From: CAKRHR01 sp964423195
Lineage (GTDB): Bacteria > Bacillota > Clostridia > Lachnospirales > Lachnospiraceae
Length of the DNA stretch: 16,105 nt
Direction: 5' to 3'
Assembly (NCBI GenBank): GCA_964423195.1
Contig: CAYRDY010000048.1
Coordinates: 1 to 16,105 of the forward strand
Shown piece after piece: positions 6,474 through 14,400 of the stretch; within the stretch, counting starts at the first letter, position 1; every line of letters begins with the position of its first letter. The position numbers and the translations under genes were made by a program. The notes beneath the pieces were generated by a model, which worked only from the letters and a program-made list of their open reading frames with translations, was not told the DNA's origin and did no database searches.

Positions 6474-7205
6474 ATGGAAGAAAGTATTTATGATATGGGA
6501 GATCTGAAGATACCACAGCATGTGGCGATCATTATGGACGGCAACGGGCGCTGGGCCAAAAAGCGGATGATGCCGAGGAATTACGGGCACTCGCAGGGCG
6601 GTAAAAATGTGGAGACTATTTGCAGGGCCGCGTGGAAAATGGGTATTAAATACCTGACGATCTACGCTTTTTCCACGGAGAACTGGAAAAGGCCGCAGAG
6701 CGAGGTGGACACACTGATGAAGATTCTGCGGGATTATCTGAAGGAGAGTATCAAGCAGTCAACGGAAAATAATATGCGCGTGCGCGTATTGGGAGACAAG
6801 ACGGGCCTGTCCGAGGATATTCAGCGGTCGATCGATGAGCTGGAGATCGTGTCCGCGAAAAACACCGGCCTGAATCTCAGCATCGCCCTAAATTACGGCA
6901 GCCGCGACGAGATGGTGCGCGCGATGCGGGTGATGGCATCAGATGTTGCCGAAGGTAAACTTGTGCCGGAGGATATCGATGAGCGGACATTCAACGGTTA
7001 TCTGGACACGGCAGAGCTTCCGGATCCGGATCTGATGATCCGCACCAGCGGCGAGGAGCGGTTGTCCAATTTTTTGCTCTGGCAGCTCGCCTATACGGAA
7101 TTTTATTTTACCGATGTGCTGTGGCCGGATTTTGATGAGCGTGAGCTGCGGCGGGCCATCGAGGTCTACAATCGCAGGGACCGGCGCTTCGGCGGCGTGG
7201 CGTGA
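6474..7205 (+). CDS. uppS: Undecaprenyl-diphosphate synthase (cis-prenyltransferase)
   Basis: A 243-residue cis-prenyltransferase that adds isopentenyl units to farnesyl diphosphate, making the C55 lipid carrier for peptidoglycan and other wall polymers at the cytoplasmic face of the membrane. All five family regions are seen: HVAIIMDGNGRWA with catalytic D22, GHSQGGK, TIYAFSTENWKRP (N70), ALNYGSRDE, and the C-terminal DLMIRTSGEERLSNFLLWQ (R190) followed by DVLWPDF. The start ATG 6474 has AAGGA at 6458-6462, an 11-base spacing. A second in-frame ATG at 6495 is possible and would remove only seven residues. It lies directly after the terminator-like hairpin and is followed by cdsA, the usual Firmicute arrangement. 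It uses isoprenoid units made by the MEP pathway, two enzymes of which (dxr, ispG) are encoded downstream. Confidence 0.97.
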   Translation: MEESIYDMGDLKIPQHVAIIMDGNGRWAKKRMMPRNYGHSQGGKNVETICRAAWKMGIKYLTIYAFSTENWKRPQSEVDTLMKILRDYLKESIKQSTENNMRVRVLGDKTGLSEDIQRSIDELEIVSAKNTGLNLSIALNYGSRDEMVRAMRVMASDVAEGKLVPEDIDERTFNGYLDTAELPDPDLMIRTSGEERLSNFLLWQLAYTEFYFTDVLWPDFDERELRRAIEVYNRRDRRFGGVA

Positions 7206-7219
7206 GGCCAGCGGCTAAC

Positions 7220-7269
7220 AGGCGGCCCATGGAGATCTGAGAGACAGTTCGGATTTGTCTGAGCCGCCT
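7220..7269 (+). repeat. Nested inverted repeat in the uppS-cdsA spacer
   Basis: AGGCGGC (7220-7226) is exactly complementary to GCCGCCT (7263-7269). Inside it, AGACA (7242-7246) pairs with TGTCT (7256-7260), extendable by a G-U pair around a 7-base loop. Together they could form a two-tier RNA stem just before the cdsA ribosome binding site (7287-7292). There is no U-tract, so it does not look like a terminator. Confidence 0.4.
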
Positions 7270-7300
7270 CATCAGAAAATGATCGTAGGAGGAAATCTGC

Positions 7301-8098
7301 ATGTTCTGGACGAGAATGGTCAGCGGCGCGCTGCTGGTGGCGATCATTATCGGTGCGATCTTTGCCGGGAACACAGTCATGTATCTGTTGTCGGCGGTGC
7401 TTTCCCTGATCGGACTGTATGAGGTCTACAGGGCTCACGGGCTTGCGCGATGCCTTGCGGGATATGCCGGGTACGCGGCGGCGCTGATCTATATCGTCAG
7501 CGCGTGGTTCGCGTTTGACCAGTGGGCGATGTGCGCGCTGGCCGCCGGATTTTTGCTGCTGATGTGCGTTTATGTGTTTACATTTCCGAAGTACAAGGCT
7601 TCCGAGATTGCCTATATTGTGTTCGGCGTACTCTATGTGCCGGTACTGATGATGTTTATTTATCTGGTCCGCAGCATGGCAAATGGTCTCTATCTGATCC
7701 CTCTGGTGTTTATCAGCGCCTGGGGAAATGACACCTGTGCCTATTGCGTGGGCATGCTGATCGGCAGGCATAAGATGACGCCGAAGCTGAGTCCTAAAAA
7801 GAGCATTGAGGGCTTTGTCGGCGGTGTCGCCGGCGCGGCGCTTTTGGGCGCGCTCTACGGGTGGCTGATCAGTGCGCGGGTGATGCCGGTGTCGATCCCT
7901 CTGTTCGCGCTGATGTGCGGCGCGGCGGGGATGTTCTCGGTGGTCGGGGATCTGACGGCCTCCGCCATCAAGCGGGACTTTGAAATCAAAGATTACGGGA
8001 AACTGATTCCCGGACACGGCGGCATCATGGACCGCTTTGACAGTATCTTATTTACGGCGCCGGTGATCTATTTTATCGCGCTCTTTCTGATGCGGTGA
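7301..8098 (+). CDS. cdsA: Phosphatidate cytidylyltransferase (CDP-diacylglycerol synthase)
   Basis: A 265-residue integral membrane enzyme with about seven to eight hydrophobic segments that converts phosphatidic acid and CTP into CDP-diacylglycerol, the branch point for phospholipid head groups. The C-terminal family signature is intact at residues 221-247: S221, K224-R225, K230-D231, PGHGG (237-241), D244-R245 and D247; the acidic residues bind the metal-CTP complex. WGNDTCAY and KKSIEG in the preceding loop are also typical. A perfect AGGAGG (7287-7292) lies 8 bases before ATG 7301. It sits between uppS and dxr as in many Clostridia; the 95-base leader contains an inverted repeat. Confidence 0.96.
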   Translation: MFWTRMVSGALLVAIIIGAIFAGNTVMYLLSAVLSLIGLYEVYRAHGLARCLAGYAGYAAALIYIVSAWFAFDQWAMCALAAGFLLLMCVYVFTFPKYKASEIAYIVFGVLYVPVLMMFIYLVRSMANGLYLIPLVFISAWGNDTCAYCVGMLIGRHKMTPKLSPKKSIEGFVGGVAGAALLGALYGWLISARVMPVSIPLFALMCGAAGMFSVVGDLTASAIKRDFEIKDYGKLIPGHGGIMDRFDSILFTAPVIYFIALFLMR

Positions 8099-8115
8099 AA
8101 TATTGACCGCGGGAT

Positions 8116-8119
8116 GGAG
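8116..8119 (+). promoter_or_regulatory. Ribosome binding site that favours the inner dxr start
   Basis: GGAG lies 6 bases before ATG 8126. The earlier in-frame ATG at 8114 overlaps this site and has only GCGGG upstream, so 8126 is the preferred dxr start. Confidence 0.5.
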
Positions 8120-8125
8120 ATTCTA

Positions 8126-9268
8126 ATGAGAAGAATGAGCATACTTGGCTCCACGGGCTCCATCGGTACCCAGGCGCTGGATGTGGTGCGCCTTCATCCC
8201 GATGTGACGGTGGCGGCTCTGGCCGCCGGGTCCAATATTGACCTGCTTGAGGCGCAGATCCGGGAATTTATGCCGGAACTGGCGGTGGTCTGGGACGAGA
8301 AGAAGGCCCGGGATCTAAGACTCAGGATCGCGGACATGGATGTGCGCGTGGGCAGCGGCATGGAGGGCCTGCTTGAGGCGGCGGCCATCCCGTCGGCGGA
8401 TATGACGCTGACGGCGGTGGTGGGCATGATCGGTATTCTGCCGACGATCGCCGCCATCCGCGCGGGCAAGGATATAGCCCTGGCTAACAAAGAGACGCTG
8501 GTGACGGCCGGGCATCTCATCATGCCCATGGCCGAGGATTATCATGTGAAGATTTTGCCGGTGGACAGTGAGCACTCGGCCATCTTTCAGTCGCTGAACG
8601 GCGAGGACAGGAGTGCGCTGCGGCAAATCCTTCTGACGGCATCGGGCGGTCCTTTCCGGGGAAAGACGGCGGCAGAGCTGGCGCATATTCAGGTGGCGGA
8701 CGCCCTGAGGCATCCGAACTGGGTCATGGGCCGCAAGGTCACGATTGATTCCGCGACCATGGTCAACAAGGGGCTGGAAGTGATCGAAGCCAAATGGCTG
8801 TTTGGGGTGTCTCTCGATCAGATACAGGTGGTCGTCCACCCGCAGAGTGTGATCCACTCGGCGGTGGAATTTGCGGACGGCGCGGTGATCGCCCAGATGG
8901 GCATGCCGGATATGCGGCTGCCGATCCAGTATGCGATGTTTTATCCCGAGCGGCGTGATCTGAACACGGAACCGCTGGATTTATTTAAATTGGGGACGCT
9001 TTCATTCGAGGCGCCGGACACCGAGACCTTCAAGGGTCTGGCGCTGGCTTATGAGGCGGCGAGGGCGGGAGGCTCCATGCCGACCGTGTTCAACGCGGCC
9101 AATGAGCGGGCCGTGGCTATGTTCCTCGATCACAGGATCGGTTTTCTGGATATCGCCGAGATCATTGCGTATGCCATGCAAAATCACCGGACGGTGGCCG
9201 CGCCGTCCGTGGAGGATATCTTAAATATAGAAGCGGCAACCTATGAACTGATCGAAAGCAGGTGGTAG
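8126..9268 (+). CDS. dxr: 1-deoxy-D-xylulose-5-phosphate reductoisomerase
   Basis: A 380-residue cytoplasmic enzyme that rearranges and reduces DXP to 2-C-methyl-D-erythritol 4-phosphate with NADPH, the committed step of the MEP isoprenoid pathway. Seen in sequence: the NADPH-binding GSTGSIGTQALDV (from residue 8), ALANKETLV, the metal ligands D147 and E149 in PVDSEHSAIFQS, TASGGPFRG, HPNWVMGRKVTIDSAT, and MVNKGLE with the third ligand E218, then VHPQSVIHS. Length is normal. An in-frame ATG at 8114 would add four residues; 8126 is preferred for its ribosome binding site. It is 27 bases after cdsA, and its stop is one base from the rseP start, so these genes are very likely one operon. IspG, encoded two genes on, acts later in the same pathway. 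Confidence 0.96.
   Translation: MRRMSILGSTGSIGTQALDVVRLHPDVTVAALAAGSNIDLLEAQIREFMPELAVVWDEKKARDLRLRIADMDVRVGSGMEGLLEAAAIPSADMTLTAVVGMIGILPTIAAIRAGKDIALANKETLVTAGHLIMPMAEDYHVKILPVDSEHSAIFQSLNGEDRSALRQILLTASGGPFRGKTAAELAHIQVADALRHPNWVMGRKVTIDSATMVNKGLEVIEAKWLFGVSLDQIQVVVHPQSVIHSAVEFADGAVIAQMGMPDMRLPIQYAMFYPERRDLNTEPLDLFKLGTLSFEAPDTETFKGLALAYEAARAGGSMPTVFNAANERAVAMFLDHRIGFLDIAEIIAYAMQNHRTVAAPSVEDILNIEAATYELIESRW
9260..9265 (+). promoter_or_regulatory. Ribosome binding site for the TTG start of rseP
   Basis: AGGTGG lies within the last codons of dxr and 4 bases before TTG 9270. It supports the TTG start: the first ATG in frame encodes residue 39 and would delete the catalytic HEFGH motif. Confidence 0.6.
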
Positions 9269-9269
9269 T

Positions 9270-10292
9270 TTGGGTATTATCATTGCGGTTTTAATTTTCG
9301 GCCTCCTCGTGATTTTTCACGAGTTCGGTCATTTCATTCTAGCGAAGAAAAACGGCATCCGTGTCAACGAGTTTGCCATCGGCATGGGTCCGCGGCTCTT
9401 CGGATTTAAGAAGGGTGAGACCGAGTATGTGATCCGGCTGCTGCCTTTCGGCGGGGCCTGCGTGATGGCCGGTGAGGATGAGGACACGGAGGAGGAGGGT
9501 ACCTTCAACTCAAAATCGGTGTGGGCGAGGATGTCCGTGGTTTTTGCTGGGCCGTTTTTTAATTTTATCCTTGCTTTTGTGTTTGCCCTGTTCCTGCTCT
9601 GGAACACGGGTATCACGACCTGCGAGCTCACGACGGTGGAGGCGGGGACGCCGGCGGCCGAGGCCGGCCTTCAGGTCGGCGATGTGATCCGGGAGATTGA
9701 CGGCGAGCGGGTACATATTTTTACGGAACTCCGCGATCATATGCTCCTCGAGCCGTCGGAGAGTTATGAGATCACCTATCGGCACGGCGATGAGACGCGC
9801 ACGGCGTCCGTTGCCACATTCACGGACGCGGACGGCACACAGCGGATCGGCATCGGCACCACGGCGCGCAAGCCATCGATCTTGGAGCTTTTTCAGTACA
9901 GCTTTTATGAGGTCGGCTACAATATCAAGCTGGTGTTTAAGAGTCTGAAAATGCTTGTGACCGGCAAGCTGGGGCGCAACGATGTGGCAGGCCCTGTCGG
10001 CATCGTCTCGATCATCGGCGATACATATCATGAGGCCAGCAACTACGGCGTGATGTCCGTGATACTGACGATGGTGAATCTGGTCATTATTCTGAGCGCC
10101 AACCTCGGCGTGATGAATCTGCTGCCGATACCGGCTCTGGACGGCGGGCGGCTTTTGTTTCTGCTCATTGAGGCCATACGCGGCAAACCCGTCAACCGAA
10201 AGCGCGAGGGCTTTGTCAATTTCGTGGGCTTTGCCCTGCTGATGGTGCTGATGGTGGTCATCATGTTCAATGATATCTTAAAACTGCTGTAA
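9270..10292 (+). CDS. rseP: Site-2 type intramembrane zinc metalloprotease RseP
   Basis: A 340-residue polytopic membrane protease of the site-2 (M50B) family. The zinc-binding HEFGH is in the first transmembrane helix (H17, E18, H21), and the third ligand is in the distal NLLPIPALDGG motif (D291). FAGPFFNF (about 92-99) is the conserved loop after the first catalytic segment. A PDZ domain occupies roughly residues 115-195 (AAEAGLQVGDVI is its carboxylate-binding region). DVAGPVGIV near residue 238 is also typical. In Firmicutes such proteases cleave anti-sigma factors and remnant signal peptides; the substrate here is unknown. It starts with TTG one base after dxr, an arrangement implying translational coupling. 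Three hydrophobic stretches near residues 1-25, 90-112 and 262-338 agree with the family topology. Confidence 0.95.
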   Translation: MGIIIAVLIFGLLVIFHEFGHFILAKKNGIRVNEFAIGMGPRLFGFKKGETEYVIRLLPFGGACVMAGEDEDTEEEGTFNSKSVWARMSVVFAGPFFNFILAFVFALFLLWNTGITTCELTTVEAGTPAAEAGLQVGDVIREIDGERVHIFTELRDHMLLEPSESYEITYRHGDETRTASVATFTDADGTQRIGIGTTARKPSILELFQYSFYEVGYNIKLVFKSLKMLVTGKLGRNDVAGPVGIVSIIGDTYHEASNYGVMSVILTMVNLVIILSANLGVMNLLPIPALDGGRLLFLLIEAIRGKPVNRKREGFVNFVGFALLMVLMVVIMFNDILKLL

Positions 10293-10309
10293 ATAAGGGG
10301 TATGGCCAT

Positions 10310-11386
10310 ATGAGCTACAGAGAACAGACAAAGGTCATTCAGATCGGCTCGGTGGCGATCGGCGGGACAAATCCCGTCGCCATCCAGTCGATGTGCACTA
10401 CAAAGACGGAGGATGTGCGCTCGACCGTGGCACAGATTCTCGCGCTGGAGGCGGCTGGCTGCGATATTATCCGGGTGGCCGTGCCGACGATGGCCGCGGC
10501 GGAGGCGATTCGGGAGATCAAGCGACAGATCCATATCCCGCTGGTGGGCGATATCCATTTTGACTATCGCCTGGCGATCGCGGCGATTGAGAGCGGCGCC
10601 GACAAGATCCGGATTAATCCGGGAAATATCGGCGGCATCGATAGAGTGAGCGCCGTGGTGGACGCGGCGAAATCCCGCGGGGTGCCGATCCGTGTCGGCG
10701 TCAACAGCGGTTCTTTAGAAAAGCCGATCATCGAGAAATATGGCCGTGTGACGGCGGAGGGGCTCGTGGAGAGCGCGCTCGACAAGGTGCATATGATCGA
10801 GGCGATGGATTATGACCGGCTGGTGATCAGCATCAAGTCCTCGGACGTGATGATGTGCGTGAGGGCGCATGAGCTGATCGCGGCGCAGACCGACTATCCG
10901 CTGCACGTGGGCATCACCGAGGCCGGCACCCTCATTTCCGGAAATATCAAGTCCTCCGTGGGGCTTGGCATCATCCTCCATGAGGGCATCGGCAATACCA
11001 TCCGCGTGTCGCTGACCGGCGATCCAAGAGAGGAGATCAAGTCGGCCAAGCTGATCTTAAAGACGCTGGGGCTGCGCCGCGGCGGGGTAGAGGTCGTCTC
11101 CTGCCCGACCTGCGGGCGCACGCAGATTGACCTGATCGGCCTGGCGGGTCAAGTGGAAAATATGGTTCAGGATATTGACCTGGATATCAAGGTGGCCGTG
11201 ATGGGCTGCGCGGTCAACGGGCCGGGCGAGGCCAGGGAGGCCGACATCGGTATTGCCGGCGGCCAGGGCGAGGGTCTGCTGATCAAAAAGGGCAAGGTGG
11301 TGCGCAAGCTGCCGGAAAATGAACTTCTGGGAGCGCTGCGCGAGGAACTGATGAACTGGCAATCGACACCGGGACAGACACTGTAG
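10310..11386 (+). CDS. ispG: 4-hydroxy-3-methylbut-2-en-1-yl diphosphate synthase (IspG/GcpE)
   Basis: A 358-residue iron-sulphur enzyme of the MEP pathway that reductively opens methylerythritol cyclodiphosphate to HMBPP, using reduced flavodoxin or ferredoxin. An N-terminal TIM barrel carries QSMCTTKTED, IRVAVPTM, GDIHFDY and RINPGNIG. The C-terminal cluster domain supplies three cysteines for the 4Fe-4S centre, C265 and C268 (CPTCGRTQ) and C300 (MGCAVNGPGE), with E307 from the same motif. Length is normal for the two-domain bacterial form. AAGGGG (10295-10300) is 9 bases before ATG 10310; another ATG at 10302 is out of frame. It is 17 bases after rseP, in the same apparent operon as dxr. 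Confidence 0.97.
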   Translation: MSYREQTKVIQIGSVAIGGTNPVAIQSMCTTKTEDVRSTVAQILALEAAGCDIIRVAVPTMAAAEAIREIKRQIHIPLVGDIHFDYRLAIAAIESGADKIRINPGNIGGIDRVSAVVDAAKSRGVPIRVGVNSGSLEKPIIEKYGRVTAEGLVESALDKVHMIEAMDYDRLVISIKSSDVMMCVRAHELIAAQTDYPLHVGITEAGTLISGNIKSSVGLGIILHEGIGNTIRVSLTGDPREEIKSAKLILKTLGLRRGGVEVVSCPTCGRTQIDLIGLAGQVENMVQDIDLDIKVAVMGCAVNGPGEAREADIGIAGGQGEGLLIKKGKVVRKLPENELLGALREELMNWQSTPGQTL

Positions 11387-11389
11387 TTC

Positions 11390-11394
11390 GGAGG
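11390..11394 (+). promoter_or_regulatory. Ribosome binding site for the TTG start of polC
   Basis: GGAGG lies 8 bases before TTG 11403. The nearby ATG at 11395 is in another frame and hits a stop within about 17 codons, so the TTG is the start. Confidence 0.7.
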
Positions 11395-11402
11395 ATGAGC
11401 AT

Positions 11403-14400
11403 TTGGAGTCATCATTTTTTACCGTATTTGCGGATCTGGAACTGAATAAGGAATGCCGCAATTTTTTGGCGGATACGTCTGTCAGCAAGGTGCGTGCCAG
11501 TCAGAAGCGACGGACACTCAAGGTTTATCTGGAGAGCGCGCATCTGATTCCGCGTGAGATCATCCGACGAGCCGAGGGCGAGATCAGCCGCCAGATGTTC
11601 GCGGGAACGGGAGCGGCGGTAGAGATCCGCGAGAGATATCAGCTCTCAGAGCAGTATACGCCGCGGGTTTTGTTTGATGTCTATTATGATTCGATATTGT
11701 TTGATCTCAATGAGGCGAGTCCCTTTGAGGCGAGTCTGTTTGACAAGGCGGACAAAGACTTTCCGGATGAGCACAGACTTCGGATTCATTTCCGGGACAA
11801 TTATATCGTCGAGTCGAAGATGGCCCATGTGCGGGAAGTGCTGGTGGAAATGTTTCGGGAGCGCTTCGGCATGGACCTTGAACTGCAGTTTGTGCGGGAG
11901 GACGCGGGGGAGAATTTGCTGCCGGATGTCCAAAGCGAACCTGTCACGATTGTCGCCGCCGGGGATGGCTCGGCGTCTGACGAGCAGAACAGCCAAAAGC
12001 GGCCCGCACGTCGGGAGAGCGGATCCGCCCGGCGCAGGATTGAAAATGATGGTATATTTTTTGGCAGAGGGTTTGAGGGCGAGGACACGCCGATCTGCGA
12101 TATCACGGATGAGATCGGAGAGGTGATCATCAAGGGCAAGGTGTTTGGCGTCGAGACCCGCGAGATCCGCAATGAGAAGACGATCGTTATATTTAATGTG
12201 ACGGATTTTACAGACAGTATCACGGTCAAGTTGTTTGTGAAAAATGAAAACCTGGTCGATGTGCTGTCGCATATTTCAGAGAAAAACAAGGAAAAATTTG
12301 TCCGCCTCAAGGGCATGGCGGTGATGGATAAATTTGCGAAAGAGATCGCCATCGCCTCGGTGACGGGCATTAAAAATATATCCGATTTCAGAGAATGCCG
12401 CCGGGATAACAGCCCGCGCAAGCGGGTGGAGCTCCACGCGCACACGACGATGAGTGACATGGACAGCGTGGCGGACTGCCAAGCGTTGCTCGCCGCAGCG
12501 TATCGCTGGGGGCATTCGGCGCTGGCCATCACCGATCACGGGGTGGTGCAGGCATTTCCGGACGCGAACCATGCCATCGAGAAATTTGACGCGGAGGCCA
12601 GAAAAGTTTACCAGGGAGAACATCCGGAGGCAAGCGAGGAGGAAGTCAAGCGCGTCACCGCGCCTTTTAAGGCTATTTACGGCCTGGAGGCCTATATCGT
12701 GGATGATCTCCAGGAGGTGGTCCATCAGCCGGCGGGGCAGTCCCTGGACAGTGATTTTGTGGTCTTCGATCTGGAGACGACGGGATTTAGCGCGGCGAAG
12801 GATAAGATCATCGAGATCGGCGCGGTCAAGGTGTCGGGGGGAGAGATCAGAGAGAGATTTTCCACTTTTGTCAACCCGCAGGTGCCGATCCCCTTTAAGA
12901 TCGAAAAACTGACCGGTATCACGGATGAGATGGTCATGGGGGCGCCGACGGTGGAGACGGTGTTGCCGGAGTTTTTGTCATTCTGTGAGGGTTGTATTCT
13001 GGTGGCGCACAATGCCGCCTTCGACACGGGCTTTATCCGGGAAAATTGTCATGCGCAGGGACTTGACTATGATTTTACCTCGGTTGACACGATGGTTCTG
13101 GCGCGGATTCTTCTGGATCATCTGAAAAATTATAAACTCGACACAGTGGTTGAGGCTGTGGGATGCAGGCTTAAAAACCATCACCGCGCGGTGGACGACG
13201 CCGAGGCTACGGCCGAAGTGTTTGTGAAGTTTATCGCCATGCTGAGGGCGCGCGGGATTTTTGATCTCGATGCCCTGACAAAAATGGGGCACATCCCGGA
13301 GGGCGCCATCAAAAAAATGCGCGCGTTCCACTGTATCATTCTTGTGAAAAATGAGACCGGCAGGGTCAATCTTTACCGGCTTGTGTCCCTGTCGCATTTG
13401 AAATATTACGCGCGCTGGCCGCGCATTCCAAAGAGCCTGCTCGATCAGTACAGAGAGGGGCTGATCGTCGGTTCGGCGTGCGAATCGGGCGAGCTGTACC
13501 AGGCGCTGCTTGAGGATCGCTCTGAGGATGTGATCGCCAGGATTGTGCATTATTATGACTATCTGGAGATACAGCCGATCGGCAACAACCGATTTATGAT
13601 CGGGAGCGAAAAGACGCCGGGCATCACTTGTGACGAGGATCTGCGCAATCTGAACCGGCGCATTGTTGCCCTTGGTGAACAGTTCAATAAGCCGGTCTGC
13701 GCGACCTGCGATGTGCATTTTTTGAATCCGGAGGATGAACTTTACCGGCGCGTCATCATGTCCGGCCGGGGCTACCCGGACGCGGACGACCAGCCGCCGC
13801 TCTATCTTCGCACCACGGAGGAAATGCTGGAGGAATTTGCTTACCTGGGTGAGGAGAAGGCGGAGGAGGTCGTGATCACCAATACCAACCGGATCGCGGA
13901 TATGATCGAGCGCATCTCGCCGGTCAGCCCGGACAAGTGTCCGCCAGTCATTGAAAATTCGGACAAAATTTTGCGCACCATCTGTTATAAGAGGGCGCAC
14001 GCTATTTATGGGGAAAATCTGCCGGAGATCGTGACGGAGCGCCTTGAGCGTGAGCTCAATTCCATCATCAGCAACGGATTTGCCGTCATGTATATTATTG
14101 CGCAGAAGCTGGTGTGGAAATCCGTGGCGGACGGCTATCTGGTCGGCTCGCGCGGCAGCGTCGGCTCGTCATTCGTGGCCTATATGGCCGGCATCACCGA
14201 GGTCAATCCACTGCAGGCGCACTATCTGTGCCCGAATTGCAAGTATGTGGATTTTGATTCGGATGATGTGAAGCGTTTTTCGGGGCGTTCGGGCTGTGAT
14301 ATGGCGGATCGCCTCTGTCCGGTGTGCGGACAGCCGCTCTCCAAGGAGGGGCATGATATTCCGTTTGAGACATTTCTCGGATTCGAGGGCAATAAAGAGC

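Noticed and set aside
7166..8017. A 283-codon open frame on the - strand over uppS-cdsA
   Set aside because: The translation is rich in H, R, Q and D with no hydrophobic or catalytic pattern, typical of an antisense shadow of a membrane protein gene.
12978..14000. A 340-codon open frame on the - strand inside polC
   Set aside because: It is fully covered by conserved PolC exonuclease and PHP sequence on the + strand, and has no domain signature or ribosome binding site of note.
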